Below are positions 48,515-58,300 of a stretch of DNA of 64,000 nt, piece by piece. The notes beneath the pieces are model-generated. The model was given only the letters and a program-made list of their open reading frames with translations, searched no databases and was not told the origin of the DNA. How positions within the stretch are numbered: the stretch's first letter is position 1; every line of letters starts with the position of its first letter. This DNA is from Pisaster brevispinus (taxonomy: Eukaryota > Echinodermata > Asteroidea > Forcipulatida > Asteriidae): positions 2,059,501-2,123,500 of the forward strand of contig JAMKCF010000014.1 in the NCBI GenBank assembly GCA_023634235.1. The letters are read 5' to 3'. Both the position numbers and the translations under genes were made by a program.

Positions 48515-48752
48515 CTACTTCGCGTTCGGCATCTTGCAAATGTCACTCTTCCTGTTACTACAAGGCGCTCGTTCCATCCCACCCTATTGCTAGTCTTCCA
48601 AAACTCAACGCAGCGCTCTCCAGCATCATTCGATTCTCCGAAGAGCCAGCTTTGGTAATTGTTTACTAAGCTATCAGACCATCTGTGTACACCGGGCCAG
48701 TGTAACTCGTTCAATCCATAGCCAAATTGTGCCCTAAGAGCTGTCTTGCAAT
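48515..48752 (-). pseudogene. C-type lectin pseudogene fragment
   Basis: The minus-strand reading GLNELHWPGVHRWSD, VNNYQSWLFGESNDAG and CVEFWKTSNRVGWNE is nearly the same as the intact lectin at 49648-50124 over its C-terminal half. The ligand motif EPN has become ESN. A frameshift after GWNE destroys the last cysteine region (RLVVTGRVTFARC instead of KICSTNRRYICKM). No N-terminal half or signal peptide is found. It is a truncated duplicate about 1.1 kb from its parent. Confidence 0.8.
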
Positions 48753-48775
48753 TTATTTATTTATTTATTTATTTT
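48748..48775. repeat. (TTTA)n microsatellite
   Basis: About six TTTA units directly at the truncated end of the lectin pseudogene. Confidence 0.8.
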
Positions 48776-48854
48776 TTGGTGCGTACTAAATATGTTATTG
48801 TTCCATTAACGAACTTTTTTATTATTATTTTAGATTGAATTGTTTTTAGAAGTT

Positions 48855-49110
48855 GAGATAATCTCTAGGTCTTTCCTAATCATTGTTTGAAGTTACAAAG
48901 TTTATCATTTCTGAGTTCTACGGCTCTATATTTTGAAGTTACACAGTCTTGTTTAAGTTCCATAGTTTATTGATCGCAGTTCCACAGCTTAATCATTTTG
49001 AAGTTCCAATTCTTACTACATTATTTGCTTTTACGTTCCAATGCTTAATTACTACTTATGTGTTGCACAGCTCAATATTTCTTAGTTCCACAGCTTATTT
49101 AAAACAAAAC
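48855..49110. repeat. Degenerate 'AGTTCCACAGCTTATT' tandem repeat, copy 2
   Basis: Begins cctaatcattgtttgaagtt then acaaagtttatcatttctga, as at 44805, followed by about eight degenerate units. Confidence 0.65.
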
Positions 49111-49324
49111 AGAAAAAAATCAAGGGACGAAAAAAAACATCCTATAAAACGCTGGTCTGGTGACTGGAATTTATAAAGCGTATTCGATTATAGAAATATA
49201 ATTGAAGGAATTAGCGAGCATTACGAAATTGTTAATTGTTATCGTCGTTGCATGGTTTGTTCGGCAACAGTAACGTGAGTTGTTTTATATTTTATTTTAT
49301 TTGGGGGGGGGGTAGCTCACCTCT

Positions 49325-49545
49325 GAGGGTCAAGTCACACAGGGCAGTTCACAGGCAACCAGTTCCAAGCAATCTCCAGGTAGAACAGACATTCAAATTT
49401 CATTTGTCAGATGACTTTCTTGAGTATTGTAAGACATCTTTAGAAAAATGACTCCTGTGCCACCAAAGTGTTCCTTTTGCATACAGCGCCGTTGCTTGCC
49501 TCTATGTATAGGTTGCCAAGTTGCACTGTGTGACATGACCTATAT
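49325..49545. repeat. 'CAGGCAACCAGTTCC' repeat, copy 2
   Basis: gggtcaagtcacacagggca, acaggcaaccagttccaagc, aatctccaggtagaa and a mirrored ggttgccaagttgcactgtg end; matches 39090-39312. Lies downstream of the lectin gene. Confidence 0.6.
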
Positions 49546-49647
49546 TGTGATGTACAGTACATTTGAGTAATAATCTGGTAAGACTTCATAAGGCACATTA
49601 GTAAGGCATGATAATAGATTGACGTTATGCGATAGCATTTAGGCTTA

Positions 49648-50124
49648 TTACTTCTGCATCTTGCAAATGTACCTCCTATTCGTACTACAAATCTTATCGT
49701 TCCATCCCACCCTATTGCTAATCTTCCAAAACTCAACGCAGTGCTCCGGTTTTCCACCGGCATTATTCGGCTCTCCTTGGCGCCAGCTTTGGTAATTGTT
49801 TACTGAGTTATCGGACCAGCTGTACAGACCGGGCCAGTGTAACTCGTTCAATCCAATCCAGTAGCTGTACTCGCCATTTCCTCCAATAGCTGTCTCAATT
49901 AATTGTTTTATGAAGGCGTTTTCTCCGTAACTGTGAATAGATACTAGATGAGGTGTCTTTCCTGAGTATGACCGCTGACAGCGTCCTTCGGCATGATGCC
50001 ATGTCCGCGGAGTGCCGTAGAGACGGTAGCAGTGCGATCCGTACGACGTCCAGAAAGTTGGACACGCTGATGTAAAAGCCGCACCAAACGCAACCGAGAA
50101 CACCACAATTGCCAGGGGAGACAT
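49648..50124 (-). CDS. Secreted C-type lectin, single exon (echinoidin-like)
   Basis: An uninterrupted frame of 158 aa. Residues 1-20 form a signal peptide ending AFTSA. The mature protein opens CPTFWTSYGSHCYRLY, the long-form CTLD start. Six cysteines (21, 32, 49, 129, 146, 154) have the spacing for the three canonical disulphides. WIGL is at 89-92, EPN at 118-120 and WND at 141-143. EPN with WND predicts calcium-dependent binding of mannose-type sugars. It is a stand-alone lectin domain, probably a secreted recognition or agglutinating protein of coelomic fluid. A CAG-GTAAAC donor-like word in the presumed 5' UTR (about 50147-50157) hints at an untranslated first exon arrangement, but this is uncertain. 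A broken half copy lies 0.9 kb downstream. Confidence 0.9.
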   Translation of the reverse strand: MSPLAIVVFSVAFGAAFTSACPTFWTSYGSHCYRLYGTPRTWHHAEGRCQRSYSGKTPHLVSIHSYGENAFIKQLIETAIGGNGEYSYWIGLNELHWPGLYSWSDNSVNNYQSWRQGEPNNAGGKPEHCVEFWKISNRVGWNDKICSTNRRYICKMQK

Positions 50125-51164
50125 TGTTGAATCACAAAAGTGACAGTCAGTTTACCTGTCATGAACGAAAATTGAAAGAAAGTAATAAGAGGTTGTCATT
50201 GTAATGATTCAGTATAGTGGATCAAGCCATTCAACATGTACGCTTTCACTACATTTTTAAAGAAATTCAGGGTTTGTATTGTATCGAGTATATTGCATTA
50301 TTTTTTGTATAAAATGCTCACGGTCGATTTTAGTTTTTAAACACATAAACCTCAAAAGTTTCGTCTGATATGTTAACTGTGTTGATAAAAAAAAATTGTT
50401 TCGAACAATCTAACAATTTTGGCATTATCTTCCGGCTGAAACTAAAGTAACAAAAGTATTCACTTGCATAACATAATATGGAAACTTTATTTATAAATGT
50501 AAAATTTGACTAAAGTTTCTATGGAACACCATAAAGCGCCAAGGAATAAAATATTTACACATCATCAAAAAGAAGTAATAAGTGTCCGTATTTCAAATAA
50601 AACTTTGAAGAGTTTTCGAACTGATGGTATTTTGGTGTGAAGGCGTGTGGTGGGCCCCTACTCCAAAATATTATATTGCCCCGTATTGTGTTTGTGAGGC
50701 ACTACGCCTGCGAGTTTATTGATCCGCGTAAGTTTTTTTTCACATTTTAGACTATTCTGGATTGATGCCAAAGCACGAAGGCAGCCCAACTGTAGATCTT
50801 AATTGTTTCAATTACTAATGGTAGAAAAATACTGGGATGTACGTCATCAAAACAGCGTCTGCCATTCAGGTATAGTCCACCCCCTGGACCGTGTCAGTTG
50901 TCCCCAACAGTTGCACTAACGTCAACCCCCACTCCCTCCCGGGAGTTTAATAATAAAAATGCTGGTCTACAAGAAAAACAAAACCTCCAGCATGAGAATT
51001 AGGGTGATGGACCACTACCAGGGATCATCACCCTACCTCACCCCTGCACCTCCAACTTAGTCTGAACTCTTAAGCAATGTGTCACATCCGAAGTAATAGG
51101 CCTATCAAGTTACCTCAAGCATTCAAGTTAGCATCGTACAGGTAAAGCTCAATGTAAAAACTTT
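50125..51164. other. Intergenic, no gene seen
   Basis: No coding signature. No clear TATA box for the lectin on the minus strand. Confidence 0.5.
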
Positions 51165-51440
51165 TTATCCTACATAAATACAAATACAAATACAATACGT
51201 ACATTTTATAGAACGCTCTAACACATAAAAGATAGTTTAACAGCGCTGAACAGAGTCTAGAAAATTAACCAAGTAATCCAGTTAAACATGCAGGTCATAG
51301 TTCATACATAATATGAGTTTTCAGAGCCTTCTTACAAACATCCAAGGGCAAGGAATGGGAGCAGCGGATGCACTGTAGAAGTTCATTCCAGAGACGAGGT
51401 GGATGTGCCTTGAATGCATATATCAACAGATCAACGGTTC
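51165..51440 (-). mobile_element. LINE 3' terminal fragment
   Basis: The minus strand reads PPRLWNELLQCIRC, LDVCKKALKTHIM and a stop, the usual C-terminus of a CR1/L2-type reverse transcriptase ORF. Beyond it lies a short (TATTTG)n tail at about 51177-51200. 5'-truncated, non-functional. Confidence 0.65.
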
Positions 51441-52834
51441 GCAAAAGAGTGAAATAATGTCCCATTTCGAAATGTTTTAATACTTACTAGAAAATTCAGC
51501 CAATGTGGGATATTGAGCTGAAGGATGAGGGGACACTTTTCATTATACATTATAATATTACCCCCTCCTTACTAGAGTTCTGCCTGTTGGTCTTTGTAGA
51601 GCACGTCATAAGATAATACGTCTTATTTTTAAGAAAATGCCGCGTGAACGCGAATCCCTCCATTATACACACGCGGCTAAAAAGGTACCATTTATAGGCC
51701 TACCTGAAGCAACCGATGTACTATCCACATAGCAACCAATGTACTTTACCCATAGCAACAACAACTTATTGTTCCCGGACGTCTGCACAATGTATGGGGT
51801 GTTTATAAAACAAAATATTTACTACTTTTTCTTTTGTGCTTAAGACCTCTATTGCAAGCCAACCGAGGTTTGAAAGCTCTGGAAAGCCATCAATGCAAAA
51901 CAAAAACAAGTATCCACAGTTTGTAACAATGTTACACACAAATTCAAAAATAGTAGTTGAATTTGTTGGAACCAAAGCAACCAATCATGGGATGTATTTT
52001 ATTTTATTCAAAGTTTGCAGAAAATTTTGAATTTGGTCACAACTTCTGTTCACAATCTCAAATGTTTCCGCCGTCCATGCACACCAGCGCAATTTGTTCA
52101 TCAACAATGGAAAGGTCTGTTAGGGTTAATCAAACTACAACTCCGTCGGTGTTCCCCGGAGCGGTTTAGTTTCCCACGACTTCGCGTCAGGAAAATAGAA
52201 CGCGCCGAGGATCACCTCATGGGAGTCGTTAGTCCCAACCATAGCATTCGAAGCTGCCGAATCTATGAGCGAGATAATCAGTTCTGAAAGAAATTGTCCT
52301 GAAAATGATGTTTTTGTTATTTTGCTCCTTGACAGCGGAACAGTCCGCAGGATGAGTTCTCTAACTATTTTCTCACAGGTGTTGGTAGTGGGAAATTTCT
52401 CCACGAGAAGTCTCGCGAATCAACCAATCTCTTCCATTGCCACAGATAACCTTGCATGCACTACAAGTTCTTATCGGAATGTCTTTCTTCTCATTTACCT
52501 TCTCTTCATCTCATTACTCTTTCAGTATTTACTGCAGAAGCGAAACATCCCGTATTCGTTGTGTTTTATAGGGCAAGTTACCCTGTTCGGTTTGTTGCAG
52601 TAAATGCCTACCTGAAACTAGGAACTAATAACAGATATCGGAGTATTGATACCCTGCATGGTTTTAACAATAATATTATGAGAGGTCGGTGTTATACCTC
52701 TTAATATTACTTCTTACCTGAATGCAGCTGGTGAAAAGTTTAGGCTATTCTAGCTGGTATGGTCTGTCTGCTGATGATAACTCTTTGAAAGTCTCAGCCT
52801 GGGCAGCAGAGTGGTTGAAATGTATCAGTTGGAC
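51441..52834. other. Intergenic, no assigned gene
   Basis: A minus-strand frame at 52135-52404 (CEKIVRELILRT, LSELIISLIDSAASNAMVG) looks more protein-like than its surroundings and sits in a locally CpG-richer stretch. It has an in-frame stop just upstream and no recognised family, so it is not called. Confidence 0.4.
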
Positions 52835-53260
52835 GTGATTCTAACTTGGATGGGACGGTCGCCTTTATATCGACACCATCAAGGTTGCGCGCTGCGAGAG
52901 ACCTCTGGAGTTGCTCACGTAAGCCTCAAGTCCGGCTTGTTTTCGGGGAAATGTAACACATTTTGGTCGCTTTTTAATGTTTCTGAATTGCCTTAGGTAA
53001 GAGTCACTTTGTGTGAGTCAGTTAGCGGATTGTTAGTCGATTTGAAAACACGTTGGAGATTTTCACGGAAGGACGAGACGCCCGGTGTGGCAGGAGATTC
53101 TGTGTCGGCCCCCACACTCCGAATACGACGAACTGTTTACGAATTTCTTCTGATGGTGCCCTCTGTTGAATTAACCTCCTTTGTTCAGCTCATTTCCCAC
53201 CGGGGGGGGGGGGGGGAGGAGGGGGCAGCAAAAACTCCGGGGAAAGATTTCCCCATGGCC
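52835..53260. repeat. Duplicated block related to 42925-43290
   Basis: Same word order as 42925-43290 (ttatatcgacaccatcaagg, aatgtaacacattttggtcg, cactttgtgtgagtcagtta, ggcaggagattctgtg), then gccctctgttgaattaacct and a G-run. Probably two copies of one element longer than 400 bp. Confidence 0.6.
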
Positions 53261-53604
53261 AAAAAAAGGGTTCTTTAGGATATGAGAAACCCTTATTAGG
53301 ATAACAAACCCCCTAACAACGGTTTTTCGATCCTAAAGTTCATGTTTTAATGTTTTCTTTGTTGTATGCACAATATTTATTCTTACAAAATCGCATCTTT
53401 AGCTTTCTACGTAGGCCTAAACTGTAGTATGCTTTGAACAGTGTCTTGGAGCTCATATCACGACGTATGCCAAAATGCTGACGATGGAGGGCGCTGTTCC
53501 TTCATGTCATTAAAAACCCTAATAAAAACTTTAAAGTTGGTCTCACACCGTAAGTCGAATGTACATCAAATTCTGTCTAGATTTATGACCTAAATTCGAT
53601 CGAC

Positions 53605-53628
53605 ATGGATGTTTTCGTTCAGTTGAAG
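53605..53628 (+). CDS. Candidate first coding exon of SGPL1 (8 codons)
   Basis: ATG GAT GTT TTC GTT CAG TTG AAG followed by GTAATG. It gives MDVFVQLK in phase 0, which joins the phase-0 start of the exon at 55348 to read ...[12 protein letters not shown]. It is the only nearby ATG that precedes a good donor in the right phase that I noticed, but eight codons cannot be proved by eye. Confidence 0.35.
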
Positions 53629-53773
53629 GTAATGGTCAGTGTTTGTATTTGAAAAAATGGCAATATGAACTTGGAACGTCTTTCGGGAGGATTGGGGGGG
53701 GGGGGTGTACGTTTTCGCAACAATCTACGAGTACGATCGAGTACGACGAATGATGATACGTACTACTCTACTA

Positions 53774-54829
53774 CAGTCATTTGACCAGTTCGGGATCACT
53801 TTTTGAATTCACATTGTTTTTGGTTGCAATCTCTTTGACATTTTAAACCAAAAAGTTTATCAGTTTACCTAAACATGTTATAAAACTCACCAAGTATTCA
53901 CTGACAAAAAAAGATTAGTACTTTTGAAGAGGCTTTGAGAAAAGTATTGTCACCTGTTTGACCAGTTCAGGATCAGTTGATTCTATTCTGAATCAGTAGC
54001 TTGCCCTCTATTGCAAACCAATACTCCCATTCATAAAACTGTCTCTCAAGGACACAAACTTCACAAGTGTGTTGGCATGGACATGGACTTCCTTTCTCCA
54101 GAGAATTTCATGCAAGTGTATTCAACAGCAGCGCAAAAATCCAGCAACAAAAACACAAAACAACAGCAAAGGCAAATGAAAAGGTGAAGCACGCCTAAAA
54201 GCAACATTGACCCAAATATCTATTCTTACAGTCCCAATTTCCTCCTCCAAGTTTCATTTTCTCACAAAAAAACAATATTCCTACAAGAATTTGTTGAAGA
54301 AATGTATCTTAAAAGCAACAAATAAACTTTCGACTGCAGCAGTAAGATTTTACCTCACTGAGTGCGGCACCATTTGACGCAATGAGAGATGCTGAGTAGT
54401 GAGTGATCCCGAACTGGTCAAGGGTACGATGCCCCCCAAAAGACGATTTTGGTAATTTCGTCTCCTCAAAAAAACAAGACGACTGCTCAGTATTTACCTG
54501 AAATATTTTTTACACATTCTAAGCATTTAACATAAATGTTATTCACCCTGGAGTTCAAATTTTAAAGGTGAGAAGTTTTAACAGCGTTTTTCAACCAAAA
54601 TTTTTTTCTAAAATAATGATCAAAATCGCAGACAAACTTCAAGAAAATGGCCATAATTTATTTGTTGATGAAGTTTGGAACCTTATTTTGGGTTTGTTGG
54701 TTTATTGCATGTTATTCTTCACATGTATCAACAGAAATTGGTAATGTGAGAAGTAACTTAATTATGGGGTTGTTGCAAAGTTGAAGTGATCCCGAACTGG
54801 TCAATGATCCCGAACTGGTCAAATGACTG
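53774..54829. mobile_element. mariner/pogo-like MITE, TA target site
   Basis: Ends are inverted: cagtcatttgaccagttcgg on the left and ccgaactggtcaaatgactg on the right, both flanked by TA. The terminal word tgaccagttcgggatca recurs inside, at about 53958 (gaccagttcaggatca), about 54404-54421 (reverse) and about 54787 (reverse). So the element carries at least five copies of its end sequence. About 1.06 kb without a transposase-like frame. If the first SGPL1 exon is right, it lies in intron 1. Confidence 0.75.
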
Positions 54830-55347
54830 TACTAGAGTACTACTGTCTAGCTACTTTACTAGGCTAAGGGCTAGGCAGGTGGGGAGAATTGTGGGAATTT
54901 TTCATTCACTGCAGTGCTGGTCTAAAAACCACACTATATCTTTAAATTTAATAAAGACAATTTTATTTTGTTAGCCTTTTTTTAGTTTTGCAAAGAAAGA
55001 ATCTGTTGTTTTGCACATTTTTAGATCCCTAGGTTCTAAATTCTTACTTAACATGACAAGATTCTTAGTATTCTTATGTAATAATTAAGTGGACCCTTAA
55101 GGTTTAACCACTAACCAGTTCAGTTGATCTAACACTAACAGTAATACCGAACCGAAGACTAATAAATTTAGGCCAAACCTTCAATTTCAAGAATGCAATC
55201 GCAAGAGGGAGGTGCCTGAATTAAACTAGCGACAATCCAACATTATTCATCAGTATTTGAAACTATTTGAATTTCTGCAGTTTGATTTTAAGACTTTAAA
55301 AAAGCACTTCAGTAAAATATTCATTCAGTTCTTTAACTTCTCTCCAG

Positions 55348-58300
55348 GAACTTGTACCTCGGTATGTGGATGGCGTTCGTTGGATCATCAACGAGCAGTG
55401 TAGTGGACGGGAAGCTTGGGAGATCATTCTAGCCACGGCGTCCATCGTGGTCATTCTAGGCTGGCTCAGGGAGGAGCTTTTCCTTCATGACCTCAGTGAG
55501 TTCCAACGTCTTACTCACTGGATAAGAAGTTGGAAATATACAAAAACTCACTCTACTAACTCATCGTTCGTCTCCATCTTCCCACACATTCTTAACATGT
55601 CACTGGAGGAGGGCCACATATCATCATGTTGGAAGGTAATGCAAAACACAACTCTTCCAACTCCTTAAGCTCTTCACAGTCCCAATTCCTTAATGGGATT
55701 GTACAGGATTAGTAGAGCTGACAAAATAGTCGCAGACGAGATGTTTTGTGTGATCAACCATATGAAGTAGGCCTCACAGTCACAAACCTGTGAAAATTTG
55801 GGCTTAATCCACTGTGTGAGTTAGAAGAAAATCCATGCACAGTGTTCAACATGTTGAACACGCTCATTGTTGTTGAAACAACCGAAATCAGCTGATTGTG
55901 TTCTTTTCGGTTTTTCAAATACAGTTTTGACTTCATTTCAGAGGGAAATATTTCTCAGAAAATGTTTTTGTAGTGTGAACTTTTAGACTAAAATCAATCA
56001 ATGATTGTTCTTATCCTTACCAATCTTGTATAATACCTACCGGTACCCTTGTTTTTTGTTGAAACACTCCGCAACCTGTATCTGCAGCAGTTTGGCGCGT
56101 CGATGATTTCATTTCATTTATTTCATTTATTGATTCTGGTTGTGAAGCCAAGGACTCTCAGAAAAGCGAACTAAATCACTATACTAGCCAAGAACCCAAT
56201 GGAGAGAAGACAATGAAGGAAGTTTCAGTTTTAGATGTGGGAGGAAAACCCCAGAGAATTATTCCAGGGAAAACCCACGCAATCAGGCAGGGACTGAAAA
56301 CCCAATCCACATAGTGCCCCCGGTGGGATTTGAACCGGGGTCCCAGAGGTGAAAGGCAAGGCAAGATACCACTACACCAACCTGACCGATGCAGAAGTGT
56401 GGAATGTTTTTCTGACAGCCGGTTACTTTGAGCAAAGGCGACGTCATTAGTGCAGACCACAATTGTCAAAGTGTTTGAATTCAGAAGGACTGGGTCTGGT
56501 AGGCCCATAGTCTTGGTGCAAGACGTTTCTCGTTTACCTTTCACACACAGCGTGGCCGACCCGCTCATTCAACTCACCAATAGCGCCCGCCACGAACCTG
56601 TGTATAGCTCCATGGTATAGCGCACAAACCGCCCGTATACACTAACCTGACTTAGCCCACGAACCGCCCCCGCAGCGACATGGTTGGAATGTGCTCGGAT
56701 TTTCACGAGCAAATCACGCACACGGCCCAAGACGTTTCTCGCAGGGGGCGGTTCGTGGGCTAAGTCAGGTGTTCATGGTGGGCGCTTCGTGGGCTAAGTC
56801 AGGTGTTCATGGTGGGCGCTAGTGGTGAGTTGAATGAGCGGGTCGGCCGCGCTGTGCGTGAAGGGTAAACGAGAAATGTCTTGCACCAAGACTAGTAGGC
56901 CCATCATTTGCTTATCACAGGGTCAGACATTCCAATTTTTATCTAAGTCCAAACAGTTTGGTGCAGAGTGACAGGAAAAGAGGATATTTTGAGGATTGAG
57001 GGCGCACTCTTGCCAAATCTGCCGTGGGTTATAAAGCATCACTCAGCAGATTCATCTAGACTAGTTTGAAAATTGTTGACGGCAGGTTTGTTTGGGGGGG
57101 GGGGGTTAGCTTACAGAAAGTTATTGTAAAAGTTGGACTCGGTTGAAGCATATGAAATCTTTCATTATAAGTAACCATCAAGCTGATCTCACATCAGTAG
57201 TAATTAGTTCATATCCACGACTGAGGGATCAATTAAAAACCCTGTCCTCAACCTGCCCCACTCTCCCCCCTTCCGCTTTTCAATTAATACAATTTCAAGA
57301 AAAGCTCCATTTATCTGTAGGTCCAACTGGAATTCATCCCTCAATTTCAATTTAAAATTTCAACACTGTAATTAAACGCCCCCTCTCTAATCCCACTGCC
57401 CACTTCACTTACCATTCTCCTGGCTACAAGGTAAGTTGCATTTTATCACTCAAAAACTTTTTTTTTTCACTCTACAACTTTTAATATTGTTGGGGGCAGT
57501 TTCTTCTTTCTGCCATCATGTATTATTTGTTTTGTCTGTAGTTAAGTTAAAAAACCCTTTGACTAAACTTTTGACATAAATTACCTTTTCAGGTATATTT
57601 GAGAGAACTAAACTCTTCTTCTTCAGAACCATCCGGAGCCTGCCTATTATTGGTCGAAAGGTATTCTCATACTCCACTCCTAAAACCCTTTTCCAAAGTA
57701 AACACCACATCCCCCCCCCCTTCACCTGAGCCATTAAGTAGTTTTATGCAACCAAGAACAGTTTATGCAATCAACAACTGCGGTGTTTCTCACCAAGTAA
57801 GTTTTTATGGTCATTAATTGTTAAGGTATTTACCAATCTATGACCCTACCTTATCCCTAGCCCCCATTAGGGTCACTCTACACAGCCTGCCAAATACAAC
57901 AGAATGCAACACAGTTGAAATGAGAACCATGCCATATGCAACAGAATGCAACAAGGGATATTGTTGCATTTTGCAGGCATGCAGTTTGTGAAAGGACTGA
58001 GCAAGGGTGTTTGCCCTGCTAAATGCAACAGTATGCAAAGGGTAGTGGTGACTTGTAACTGTTAACTGTTATTATTCAGTCTTTTGAATATGATTTGAAT
58101 TATGATTCTCACCTAATATTACATCATACTTCTCAATACTCTTCCCATAACAATATTTTGAAATACCCATTATAAGTTGTTCAGATACATTAGAAGCACC
58201 CAAACCTATATGAAGTCACTTCACTGCTGAATGCAACAAATTCAGTCAAAAAATGACATGTGAGTTGACTGCCAAATGCAACAGATCACAACAACTATTA

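Noticed and set aside
52135..52404. Minus-strand 89-codon frame with protein-like composition
   Set aside because: An in-frame stop lies immediately upstream, no splice-supported partner was found and no family is recognised. Not enough to call a gene.
56318..56390. tRNA gene in an SGPL1 intron
   Set aside because: Only the promoter boxes are tRNA-like, and a 190-bp body shared with 17172-17432 follows, so it is the head of a SINE.
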